DNA of 5,996 bases from Methanobacteriota archaeon (GTDB lineage Archaea; Methanobacteriota; Methanobacteria; Methanobacteriales; Methanobacteriaceae): contig JAEYQZ010000042.1 of the NCBI GenBank assembly GCA_023409695.1, positions 1 to 5,996 of the forward strand. The letters run 5' to 3'. Position 1 is the stretch's first letter. The number at the start of each line of letters is the position of its first letter. Of the stretch, positions 1 to 5,336 are shown one piece after another. A program made the position numbers and the translations under genes. The notes below the pieces were generated by a model, which worked only from the letters and a program-made list of their open reading frames with translations, made no database searches and was not told where the DNA came from.

Positions 1-645
1 TGCTTCGTTTATATCTGTAACTTTTCCAATACCGTCGGTTGCAAATGGTTCTATTGCTAGAACATCTCCTTCTTCTAATTTATGAGGATTATTTTCTTTG
101 ATGTTCGGTATTGAGAGACCTGAATGAAGTATCCATTGATCAATACTATGGCCTGCTAAATTGGATATTGGGTTAAACCCTCTATCATTTATAGCTTTTC
201 CTATGATTTCTCCTACTTTTCCGATTTCTACACCTGCTCGTATAGCACTTATTCCATTTTCAAGCCCCTCTTGAGACGCAAGTATCATATTTTCATGTTT
301 TTCGCGCAGTTCTTCGGGGATATCTTCTCCAACAAGCACGCTTACGGCAGTGTCTGCAATGTATCCATCTATGTGGGCACCTAAATCAATTTTAACAACA
401 TCTCCTGATTGAATTATATTTTCATCACCTGCTGGCGATGTGTAATGGGCAGTTATTTCATTTACAGAAACATTACATGGAAATGCAATACCTCCTCCAA
501 GTTCTACAATTTCATTTTCAACGAATTCTACAAGGTCTAGAACTTTCATGTCTTCTTTTATATAGTTTACTGCATCTTTTCTAACTTTTGATGCTATTTT
601 TCCAGGTTTTTTGTACATATCAATCATATAATCACGTAAATTCAA
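1..645 (-). CDS. map: Methionine aminopeptidase type II, left tandem copy, C-terminus outside window
   Basis: Metalloprotease that removes the initiator methionine from new cytosolic proteins. I translated the minus strand by hand. It is open from the TAA at 660-658 to the window edge, without indels against the second copy at 1166-2095. Over the 215 comparable residues I count 22 differences (about 90% identity), mostly conservative Ile/Val/Met/Ala exchanges. In the second copy's numbering, H69, D89, D100, H168, H176 and E201 are all kept; the last ligand (E294) lies off the window. The codon aligned with the second copy's ATG is GTA, so no canonical start exists there. Candidates are TTG at 645-643 (residue 3) or ATG at 627-625 (residue 9). 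The ATG falls about where Pyrococcus-type enzymes begin and would still give a full catalytic domain. No clear Shine-Dalgarno is seen. It looks like an active paralogue rather than a pseudogene, but the start and C-terminus are unresolved. Confidence 0.85.
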   Translation of the reverse strand, partial: MNLRDYMIDMYKKPGKIASKVRKDAVNYIKEDMKVLDLVEFVENEIVELGGGIAFPCNVSVNEITAHYTSPAGDENIIQSGDVVKIDLGAHIDGYIADTAVSVLVGEDIPEELREKHENMILASQEGLENGISAIRAGVEIGKVGEIIGKAINDRGFNPISNLAGHSIDQWILHSGLSIPNIKENNPHKLEEGDVLAIEPFATDGIGKVTDINEA

Positions 646-708
646 TTTTACAATGTTTTAACTAATTTAGATAAAATTATTGGTCAGTTATATGAAAATT
701 CAGTTTAA

Positions 709-722
709 ATAATAAATCTTTT
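709..722 (-). promoter_or_regulatory. Candidate BRE/TATA promoter of left map copy
   Basis: Read on the minus strand, a TTTATTAT box (716-709) is preceded by an A-rich BRE-like stretch. The same arrangement is found at the matching place upstream of the second copy, inside a block retained after duplication. Expected transcription start is about 25 bases downstream, near 688. The box is not a perfect archaeal consensus, so conservation between copies is the main support. Confidence 0.4.
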
Positions 723-780
723 AATTTAGTTATAATCGTTATTTTCTATTTTTTTCATTAATAAGTTTAGGATTTAGTTT

Positions 781-1144
781 ACCATACTGGAGATATTTTT
801 GACTTAGATTAGATATATCCTTACTTGATCATTTCAACTCTTTCGATGATTTTGTAACTGATTTAAAGACGTAACTGTTAATAAAAGTAAAAAGTAGGAT
901 AAAAAAGATATTTAGTTATCTGTTTTACATCTAGTGAAATTTGAAGACCATAGCATCAGATGAATTTTTTTGTAGTAAAGAAAAAATGCAGATATGGATA
1001 ATCTCTTTGAAATTTGAAAAAAATAATGCTTCTTCTCAAAAAGGGGTAGAACACAGGTCAATTTGTAATAGGAATGCAATAATAAAACAAAAAGCCATTT
1101 GTAGTAAAAGGAGAATATTTTTAATGAATTAGAATAGATTTATG
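781..1144. other. AT-rich spacer between the two map copies, no supported gene
   Basis: Homology between the map upstream regions stops near 780, and nothing in this stretch matches the DNA upstream of the second copy. A plus-strand frame from a TTG at 941 to 1132 is open (63 codons), but it has no Shine-Dalgarno, no recognisable domain and no hydrophobic segment, so I do not call it. Two copies of TTTGTAGTAAA (about 968 and 1098) are a minor internal repeat. This may be unique sequence left at the duplication junction. Confidence 0.5.
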
Positions 1145-1170
1145 AATAATCTATCAAAAAGATAGTTATT
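1145..1170 (-). terminator. Possible hairpin at the end of the right map copy
   Basis: AATAA-T-CTATC (1145-1155) pairs with GATAG-TTATT (1161-1170) around an AAAAA loop, giving ten base pairs with one bulged T. It overlaps the TAA stop at 1168-1166. There is no strong U-run after it on the minus strand, so it could be a 3' stability element rather than a terminator. Confidence 0.35.
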
Positions 1171-2095
1171 CAGTTATTACAGTACAACCATCACTTTCAA
1201 CGATAACAGTGTGTTCTGATTGTGCAACGACTGCATTGCTCTTTTCCTTAAGTACATGATATGGATAGACGGCTCTTGATGAAATTAGCATTCTCATGGC
1301 TGCATTAAAATGATGTTCACTGAAATGGCTTGTAAGCCATCTTCCTGAAAATGGTAAACTTTTATATTCTTCTTTTATAATTTTTAAAGCCCTTCTTGCA
1401 TGAAGTAGTCTCATTGGTCTGTCTCTTAAGAATTTGAATATGTATGTTTCGTTCATGTCAGTGACTCTTCCAATACCGTCGGTTGCAAATGGTTCTATTG
1501 CTAGAACATCTCCTTCTTCTAATTTATGAGGATTATTTTCCTTAATATTGGGCATTGAGAGCCCTGCGTGGAGTATCCATTGATCCATACTATGGCCAGT
1601 TAGATTAGATACTGAGTTAAATCCTCTATTTTTTATGGCTTTTTCTATAATTTCTCCGACTTTTCCGATTTCTACGCCGGCTTTTATGGCGCTTATTCCG
1701 TTTTCAAGCCCTTCTTGAGATGCGAGTATCATATTTTCGTGTTTTTCGCGCAGTTCTTCGGGGATATCTTCTCCAACAAGCACGCTTACGGCAGTATCTG
1801 CAATATAACCTTCCATATGCACGCCTAAATCAATTTTAACAACATCTCCGGATTGAATTATATTTTCATCACCTGCAGGGGATGTGTAATGGGCAGTTAT
1901 TTCATTTACAGAAACATTACAGGGAAATGCAATGTTGCCTCCAAGTTCTATAATTTCACCTTCAACGAATTCTACAAGGTCTAAGACTTTCATGTCTTCT
2001 TTTACATAGTTTACTGCATCTTTCCTGACTTTTGATGCGATTTTTCCAGATTTTTTATACATATCAATCATATGATCACGTAAATTCAATTTCAT
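1166..2095 (-). CDS. map: Methionine aminopeptidase type II, right tandem copy, complete
   Basis: 309-residue archaeal type II methionine aminopeptidase (M24, pita-bread fold), which cleaves the N-terminal Met when the next residue is small. The five metal ligands of the family can be placed: D89 and D100 (KIDLG...GYIADTAV), H168 (LTGHSMD), E201 (AIEPFATDG) and E294 (AQSEHTVIVE). H69 (ITAHYT) and H176 (ILHAG) are the usual substrate-side histidines. The type II helical insert lies roughly at residues 223-283 (from RDRPMRL to YPYHVL). Length is slightly above the roughly 295 residues of Pyrococcus-type enzymes; the extra residues at the N-terminus suggest ATG at residue 9 (2071-2069) could be the true start, although ATG at 2095 is the first available. 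No convincing Shine-Dalgarno precedes either. It is preceded by its own upstream region, so it is probably transcribed alone. The family call is firm. Confidence 0.97.
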   Translation of the reverse strand: MKLNLRDHMIDMYKKSGKIASKVRKDAVNYVKEDMKVLDLVEFVEGEIIELGGNIAFPCNVSVNEITAHYTSPAGDENIIQSGDVVKIDLGVHMEGYIADTAVSVLVGEDIPEELREKHENMILASQEGLENGISAIKAGVEIGKVGEIIEKAIKNRGFNSVSNLTGHSMDQWILHAGLSMPNIKENNPHKLEEGDVLAIEPFATDGIGRVTDMNETYIFKFLRDRPMRLLHARRALKIIKEEYKSLPFSGRWLTSHFSEHHFNAAMRMLISSRAVYPYHVLKEKSNAVVAQSEHTVIVESDGCTVITE

Positions 2096-2226
2096 TGATG
2101 CTCTAATTAGCTTAGATAAAAATTAATGGTATAACTACTTAGATTCAGTTTAAACAATAAAGCTTTAAATTTGGTTATAATCGTTATTTTCTATTTTTTC
2201 ATTAATAAGTTTTTAAGGATTTGGTT
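1445..2226. repeat. Right arm of a tandem gene duplication (left arm 1-780)
   Basis: Positions 1-657 align to 1445-2101 with a constant offset of 1444 bases and no indels through the coding part. Upstream homology continues, with small indels, to about 780 and 2226; TTATAATCGTTATTTTCTA is shared by both. The repeat therefore carries the gene plus about 125 bases of upstream DNA. Identity is uneven: 24-96 equals 1468-1540 exactly and 296-351 equals 1740-1795 exactly, while other parts differ every 10-15 bases. The left end of the unit is outside the window. Confidence 0.9.
2154..2167 (-). promoter_or_regulatory. Candidate BRE/TATA promoter of right map copy
   Basis: On the minus strand TAAAGC (2167-2162) is followed by TTTATTGT (2161-2154), resembling BRE plus TATA. 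The start of transcription would be near 2132, giving a leader of about 37 bases to the ATG at 2095. The element is retained upstream of the left copy (722-709). Confidence 0.4.
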
Positions 2227-2381
2227 TAATCATATAAAAGTAGAACATATAACTTGAAAGTTTAATAAATCAATTTTTTTGTGTGTTTTTGCTTTATTGG
2301 AATCATAAGACAATTTATTTTTAAGTATGTATGATCTTTTTGGCTTACTTTAGTATTATAGAATAGTTTAATAAAGTAAAT

Positions 2382-2389
2382 GTATAAAA
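2382..2389 (+). promoter_or_regulatory. Candidate TATA box for the 102-aa membrane protein gene
   Basis: GTATAAAA lies in an A-rich context (AAAGTAAAT just upstream, BRE-like). Transcription would begin near 2410, about 20 bases before the Shine-Dalgarno at 2429-2434. Spacing supports it; the motif alone is weak in DNA this AT-rich. Confidence 0.4.
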
Positions 2390-2428
2390 TTCAATTAATA
2401 AATGCACTAATCTTTTAAGGATAGATTA

Positions 2429-2434
2429 GGGGGT
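2429..2434 (+). promoter_or_regulatory. Shine-Dalgarno pointing to an ATT start
   Basis: GGGGGT differs by one base from the GGAGGT core used in methanogens. Seven bases downstream is ATT CCA AAT AAT in the open frame. No ATG, GTG or TTG in that frame lies within range. The nearby ATG at 2461 is in another frame and closes after 23 codons. Confidence 0.55.
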
Positions 2435-2441
2435 AAAAAAA

Positions 2442-2750
2442 ATTCCAAATAATAATAAAAATGAGGTTGGTTATATTACGGGCTCTTTCCCAGCTTTTTT
2501 ATTTGGTGGAAACATATCGCAAGTTTTTATAGCAATTATAATCGTTTTAATTTTAATTTTGGGTATTTATACCATTTACAGGAAAAGAAAGTCATCCAGA
2601 AAGACTGAAGAACGGCTTTCAAGTTTAAGAAGAGAATTTAATTATGTAAAAGAAGAAAGTTTTAATGAAATCGAAGATGATTGGTTAGAAAATAGATTAA
2701 ATGCTGATGATCCTGATTTAGAAGATTTAGTTTCTGTAAATAAGAAGTAA
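2442..2750 (+). CDS. Small single-pass membrane protein with charged tail, apparent ATT start
   Basis: Not a family I recognise. The frame is open from the TAG at 2427-2429. The first canonical in-frame start is a TTG at 2559, which would begin inside the membrane helix. Upstream of that the frame encodes a polar N-terminus (PNNNKNEVGYITG), then a strongly hydrophobic segment at about residues 28-46 (VFIAIIIVLILILGIYTIY), then RKRKSSRK. This is a normal membrane protein layout with an outside N-terminus by the positive-inside rule. GGGGGT at 2429-2434 is a good Shine-Dalgarno, 7 bases before ATT at 2442. I therefore propose initiation at ATT, giving 102 residues. The tail (50-102) is helical and charged, ending in an acidic stretch (EIEDDWLE, DDPDLEDL). 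It lies 222 bases before the next gene, with a T-run between them, so it is probably a separate transcript. The frame is likely real; the start is inferred. Confidence 0.65.
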   Translation: MPNNNKNEVGYITGSFPAFLFGGNISQVFIAIIIVLILILGIYTIYRKRKSSRKTEERLSSLRREFNYVKEESFNEIEDDWLENRLNADDPDLEDLVSVNKK

Positions 2751-2783
2751 GTTTAGTATAAGTTTATTTAATGTAATTATATT

Positions 2784-2793
2784 ACTTTTTATT
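2784..2793 (+). terminator. Possible T-tract terminator after the 102-aa gene
   Basis: ACTTTTTATT follows the stop codon by 34 bases. Archaeal RNA polymerase often terminates at short U-runs without a hairpin. The T-run is only five long, so support is modest. Confidence 0.3.
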
Positions 2794-2930
2794 TAACTTA
2801 TTCAATTTAAGATGATTATAACTCCCTGACATTAATTTTATTTATTTTAAGGGTTAAAATTCCAAATTATTTATATGGGATTACTATATATAAATGTAGA
2901 GTTAATTAAAGGCCACCTAAATGACTAAGA

Positions 2931-2940
2931 TTATATATAA
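2931..2940 (+). promoter_or_regulatory. TATA box(es) for the coiled-coil gene pair
   Basis: TTATATATAA lies 33 bases before the ATG at 2973 and would start transcription near 2960, immediately before the Shine-Dalgarno (AGGTGA, 2961-2966). A second equally good box, TATATATAAA at 2885-2894, would start near 2914 and give a leader of about 60 bases. Either or both could be used. Confidence 0.5.
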
Positions 2941-2972
2941 ACTTGGACAAAAATATTAAAAGGTGAAATCAT

Positions 2973-3410
2973 ATGGCTGCATTCGATATGACTGCAATAT
3001 CACAAAATATCGTCTGGATAATTATCGTGGTAATTGCGGCAATTGTTGTTATAATCGCATTTAGTGAATGGAGAAAAGTGAGGGAAGCTCAAAATAATGT
3101 AGCACTTGTTGAAAAACAGGTTGAGCTTAAGAAAATCTCTTTAGTAGAAAAAGATATTGAAACAAAACGTATGATGGAAAATGTAATTCCATTACCTAAA
3201 GATCAGCAGGAACAACTTGCTAATATAAGACAAGGTACCTCAGATATCATGCACAAGGTAGGATATCTTCACAGTGAAATAGGTGAAAGAGTAGCACGCC
3301 TTGAAGCTAAAGCAGAATATGGAAAACTCCAGAAATTAATGAAAGACCTTGAAAAGAAAGAGGCAGAACTTGATAAAAAAATGGAAGATAGTGCCAAAGG
3401 GAGGAAATAA
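2973..3410 (+). CDS. Membrane-anchored coiled-coil protein, 145 aa
   Basis: I do not recognise a named family. Residues 1-11 are short and polar. Residues 12-30 form a single strongly hydrophobic helix rich in Ile, Val and Ala, followed by charged residues ([10 protein letters not shown]) typical of an N-terminal anchor with a cytoplasmic tail. The tail is almost wholly helical and charged. Heptad-like stretches at about 36-70 and 100-142 are separated by a Pro-containing break ([11 protein letters not shown], 71-81), so it may form two coiled-coil segments. The C-terminus is very basic (AKGRK). The ATG start is well supported by AGGTGA six bases upstream. The stop is 3 bases before the next ATG, so the two genes are one operon and their products probably act together. 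A membrane scaffold role is inference only. Confidence 0.85.
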   Translation: MAAFDMTAISQNIVWIIIVVIAAIVVIIAFSEWRKVREAQNNVALVEKQVELKKISLVEKDIETKRMMENVIPLPKDQQEQLANIRQGTSDIMHKVGYLHSEIGERVARLEAKAEYGKLQKLMKDLEKKEAELDKKMEDSAKGRK

Positions 3411-3413
3411 TCC

Positions 3414-3929
3414 ATGGGACCGCTAGAACTATTTGCAATCCTTGTTTTAGCTGGTGCAATAATCGTGCTTTTGTATTACTACCTTCAAGAAACAAAGAGC
3501 ACTTCTTTGGTAGGTGTACGATCCAGTATTTCTCAAATGGGCAGTAAAGTATCTGAAGGGATACATATAAATAATAATACAACTTCTCAAACCCCTGAAG
3601 GAGATAAGAAAATGTCAGGAGTAAGTGAAAGAGTTTCTGAAATGAGTGAAATGTTAAAAGGAAAAGTTAACGTTCCTATAAGCACTGATAGTCTATCTGG
3701 AAGAATTGATGAATTTTTAGATGAGCAAAGTGATAGGCTAATAAAAGACTGGGAACTTGCCACTAAATCAGATGTAAGTACTCTTGAAAAGAAATATGAT
3801 AAAGTTTCCAGGGAGATAGATGATCTGGAAAGAAGATTCAATGAATACAGGGGACACGCCAACAAAAAATTTGAACACATCGAGGAGCGTCTTAAAAAAT
3901 TAGAAGGTAAAGATGAAGAAACTGAATAA
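3414..3929 (+). CDS. Membrane-anchored coiled-coil protein, 171 aa
   Basis: Second gene of the pair; its Shine-Dalgarno (GGGAGG, 3400-3405) lies inside the end of the preceding gene, so translation is likely coupled. Residues 5-23 are one hydrophobic helix (FAILVLAGAIIVLLYYYL), with almost no N-terminal extension. Residues 27-68 are Ser/Thr/Asn-rich and probably unstructured. Residues 69-83 carry a short SERVSEMSEM heptad-like pattern. From about 118 to 165 there is a strong predicted coiled coil (charged heptads including VSREIDDLERR and FEHIEERLKKLE). The end is acidic (GKDEETE), in contrast to the basic end of its partner. That difference, together with the shared layout, would suit a hetero-oligomer. 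No enzyme motif is visible. The gene call is firm; function is unknown. Confidence 0.85.
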   Translation: MGPLELFAILVLAGAIIVLLYYYLQETKSTSLVGVRSSISQMGSKVSEGIHINNNTTSQTPEGDKKMSGVSERVSEMSEMLKGKVNVPISTDSLSGRIDEFLDEQSDRLIKDWELATKSDVSTLEKKYDKVSREIDDLERRFNEYRGHANKKFEHIEERLKKLEGKDEETE

Positions 3930-3935
3930 TTAAAA

Positions 3936-3951
3936 TTTATTTTTATTTTTA
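3936..3951 (+). terminator. T-rich tract after the coiled-coil pair
   Basis: TTTATTTTTATTTTTA directly follows the stop at 3929 and has the look of an archaeal U-rich terminator. It also resembles a TATA box and lies 10-25 bases before the ATG at 3961, so it may instead (or also) serve as the promoter of the next gene. Confidence 0.45.
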
Positions 3952-3960
3952 TTGATTATT

Positions 3961-4296
3961 ATGATTGATTATGGGACAATAATAACATATGTTGCAAGTA
4001 TTCTTTCTTATTTTGGAGCTATAGTTATTTTTTATGGGGGAATAAGGGCAGCAATTGGAGTGCTCTCAATTGAAATACTTAAAAAGAAAAACAGTTATAA
4101 TGCTGTAAGGATGGATTTTACCCCTAAACTTCTAATTGGCCTGGAATTTTTTATTGCAGGAGACCTTATAAAATCAATTTTAGAACCAAATTTAAACCAA
4201 GTAATTATACTGGCTATAATTGTAGCAATCAGAACTGTTGTAGGATTTTCTTTGGGTAGAGAAGTTAGGGAACTGGAACACATAAATAAAAAATAA
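3961..4296 (+). CDS. DUF1622 family multi-pass membrane protein
   Basis: 111 residues from ATG 3961. The conserved signature of DUF1622 is plain in the second half: LLIGLEFFIAGDLIKSIL (57-74) followed by ILAIIVAIRTVVGFSLGREV (83-102), with the family's LEF..A.D and A.IR.V patterns. Three hydrophobic segments lie at about 8-31, 57-74 and 80-98, with a basic cytoplasmic-type loop (EILKKKNSY) between the first and second. The family's biochemical role is not established. A TTG at 3952 would add three residues, but neither start has a Shine-Dalgarno. The sequence before ATG is only A and T apart from one G, so the message may be leaderless or read through from the coiled-coil genes 31 bases upstream. 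Family assignment is good; the start is less sure. Confidence 0.85.
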   Translation: MIDYGTIITYVASILSYFGAIVIFYGGIRAAIGVLSIEILKKKNSYNAVRMDFTPKLLIGLEFFIAGDLIKSILEPNLNQVIILAIIVAIRTVVGFSLGREVRELEHINKK

Positions 4297-4525
4297 CTAT
4301 TTTAGGCTATAATGTTATAAATTGTGCATTAAATTAGCTAAATTTATATGTTATATCACCTGAAATTTTGATTTTATTGGTGTATTTGCATAAATGGCAG
4401 TGTTGCATTTAATTATTATTAAAAATATTCTAGTTTAACGCAATTAACTTTAAATAGCTTAATTTACTAAATATGTTTAAAGTATTAGTTGAAATTAAAA
4501 TTTAATTTTTATTAATAGACTAAGA
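4297..4525. other. AT-rich intergenic region, no gene seen
   Basis: No frame with a Shine-Dalgarno and usable length on either strand. An AGGTGAT-like site on the minus strand (about 4356-4362) is followed by no start codon and a quick stop. It probably holds only the 3' end of the DUF1622 transcript and DNA upstream of the tRNA promoter. Confidence 0.5.
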
Positions 4526-4539
4526 GAAACCTTTATATA
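4526..4539 (+). promoter_or_regulatory. BRE/TATA promoter of initiator tRNA
   Basis: GAAACC (4526-4531) followed by TTTATATA (4532-4539) is a near-ideal archaeal BRE plus TATA. The predicted start near 4561 leaves only a few leader bases before the mature tRNA 5' end at 4566. Confidence 0.85.
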
Positions 4540-4564
4540 CTCTTAAGTACAAACCATGATAGTA

Positions 4565-4643
<79 letters not shown>

Positions 4644-4650
4644 ATTTTTA
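4644..4650 (+). terminator. T-run terminator of the tRNA
   Basis: ATTTTTA lies four bases after the tRNA 3' end, as is usual for single archaeal tRNA genes. Confidence 0.5.
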
Positions 4651-4670
4651 ATTTAACTTTAAAAACTCAA

Positions 4671-4680
4671 AATTTATATT
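4671..4680 (+). promoter_or_regulatory. TATA box of RNase P RNA
   Basis: AATTTATATT is preceded by an A-rich BRE-like stretch. Its centre is about 28 bases before the predicted RNA start at 4706, which matches archaeal spacing. It lies between the tRNA and rnpB, so the two RNAs can be transcribed independently. Confidence 0.7.
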
Positions 4681-4705
4681 CAAGTTCAATTTTATTATTG
4701 TTTAT

Positions 4706-5010
4706 GGGTAAGCCGAAGAGCAGCTACCGGTTTCTTGCGACTGCAAGTTAAACTGAGGAAACTCCATCCATCATACAGAACCATGGTGTCGCGAGGCATA
4801 TGCTGAGAAGCATGACTCTGGAGCAGAAACGAGACGTCTTTTGATAGATGAACATGATGCATAAGCTGATGATGTCAGAAGGAACGGTGAAACGGCCATT
4901 TCGTGGGATGTAAGGGCAAATACTGTCTATGAATCCTGTATGAGGCAGAGGTAGCTCGCATAGATGAATGCTGCTAAAACAGGAGGTGGGTTACTCTCGG
5001 CATACCCCCA
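4706..5010 (+). ncRNA. rnpB: RNase P RNA (archaeal type A)
   Basis: Catalytic RNA of RNase P, which cuts the 5' leader from pre-tRNAs. The universally conserved blocks appear in order: CR-I GAGGAAACTCCATCC (4755-4769), CR-II ACAGAA (4775-4780), GTGAAACGGCC (4887-4897), CR-IV AGATGAATG (4962-4970) and CR-V beginning ACAGG (4978-4994). The ends close in helix P1: GGGTA (4706-4710) with TACCC (5003-5007), GCCGA (4712-4716) with TCGGC (4997-5001), and GAG (4718-4720) with CTC (4994-4996), with one A-A mismatch and one bulged A. Length of about 305 nt fits methanogen RNase P RNAs. CR-I reads GGAAAC where many archaea have GGAAAG, a small deviation. Exact ends may differ by a few bases. Confidence 0.95.
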
Positions 5011-5024
5011 CTCTTTTCAAAAAA

Positions 5025-5051
5025 GCCGTCGAAAATCTAAGATTTTCGGGC
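5025..5051. repeat. Inverted repeat (hairpin 1)
   Basis: CGAAAATCT (5030-5038) and AGATTTTCG (5040-5048) are perfect 9-base arms around a single A. The stem can extend as GCC/GGC after a two-base bulge. It is symmetric, so a hairpin could form from either strand. It could act as a terminator or processing signal after RNase P RNA, or be part of a dispersed repeat. Confidence 0.7.
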
Positions 5052-5076
5052 CCACAAAATCGTAGATTTTGCAGGG
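5051..5076. repeat. Inverted repeat (hairpin 2)
   Basis: CAAAATC (5055-5061) and GATTTTG (5065-5071) flank a GTA loop, with CCC/GGG extending the stem at 5051-5053 and 5074-5076. It directly abuts hairpin 1 and shares the AAAATC...GATTTT core, so the two look like diverged copies of one palindromic unit. Confidence 0.7.
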
Positions 5077-5129
5077 ATTGGACTCAAAATCCTCGCTCAA
5101 AATAAAAAATTTTTCGCTGCGGTAGGAAG

Positions 5130-5145
5130 AAATCAAAACGAATTC
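5130..5145. repeat. Direct repeat, first copy (second at 5260-5275)
   Basis: AAATCAAAACGAATTC occurs identically at 5130-5145 and 5260-5275, 130 bases apart. Weaker similarity extends upstream of both (CGGTAGGAAGA and CTCGGAAGA). The pair encloses hairpins 3 and 4. Confidence 0.75.
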
Positions 5146-5162
5146 TATTCTAATTTTATTTA

Positions 5163-5188
5163 AATTCAAATAAATTTTGATTTGAATT
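5163..5188. repeat. Inverted repeat (hairpin 3)
   Basis: AATTCAAAT (5163-5171) and ATTTGAATT (5180-5188) are perfect 9-base arms with an 8-base loop. The stem is nearly all A:T, so it would be weak as RNA. Confidence 0.5.
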
Positions 5189-5220
5189 CTTTTTATTAAA
5201 TTCTATGAAAATTTCAAATA

Positions 5221-5244
5221 AGCGATTCTGCCTCGCTAATCGCT
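5221..5244. repeat. Inverted repeat (hairpin 4)
   Basis: AGCGATT (5221-5227) and AATCGCT (5238-5244) flank a 10-base loop. It sits just before the second direct-repeat copy. Confidence 0.5.
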
Positions 5245-5259
5245 CGGAAGATCGAAAAA

Positions 5260-5275
5260 AAATCAAAACGAATTC
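5260..5275. repeat. Direct repeat, second copy
   Basis: Identical 16-base match to 5130-5145. The spacing and the palindromes between the copies could mark a small duplicated or mobile non-coding unit, but no target-site duplication is evident. Confidence 0.75.
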
Positions 5276-5336
5276 ATTTTTAATAAATTTAATCTTAGGC
5301 AAATCCAAATTGTTCACTTTGAATAAAAGTAAATAA

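Larger units (their letters stand above)
5014..5336. other. Non-coding, hairpin-rich region after rnpB
   Basis: No credible gene. A minus-strand open frame at 5156-5356 overlaps the end of the AhpD-like gene, lies on the inverted repeats, lacks a Shine-Dalgarno and is made almost only of Asn, Lys, Phe, Leu and Ile codons. The stretch holds four inverted repeats and one direct repeat, listed separately, and looks like intergenic repeat material. Confidence 0.6.

Noticed and set aside
941..1132. 63-codon plus-strand open frame between the map copies
   Set aside because: It starts at TTG without a Shine-Dalgarno, has no hydrophobic or conserved pattern, and lies in AT-rich spacer where such frames arise by chance.
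2461..2532. ATG 2461 as start of a short peptide after the GGGGGT site
   Set aside because: It closes after 23 codons, is 26 bases from the Shine-Dalgarno, and is out of frame with the membrane protein it overlaps.
3307..3880. Minus-strand open frames at 3307-3582 and 3587-3880
   Set aside because: Both lie opposite the well-supported coiled-coil genes; their Leu/Ser-rich translations are the expected antisense of Lys/Glu-rich helices, and neither has a ribosome site.
4095..4283. Minus-strand open frame opposite DUF1622
   Set aside because: It is the antisense of a gene with clear family motifs.
5025..5275. CRISPR-like array
   Set aside because: The repeats are palindromes and one pair of direct repeats with irregular spacing, not regular repeat-spacer units, and no cas gene is present.
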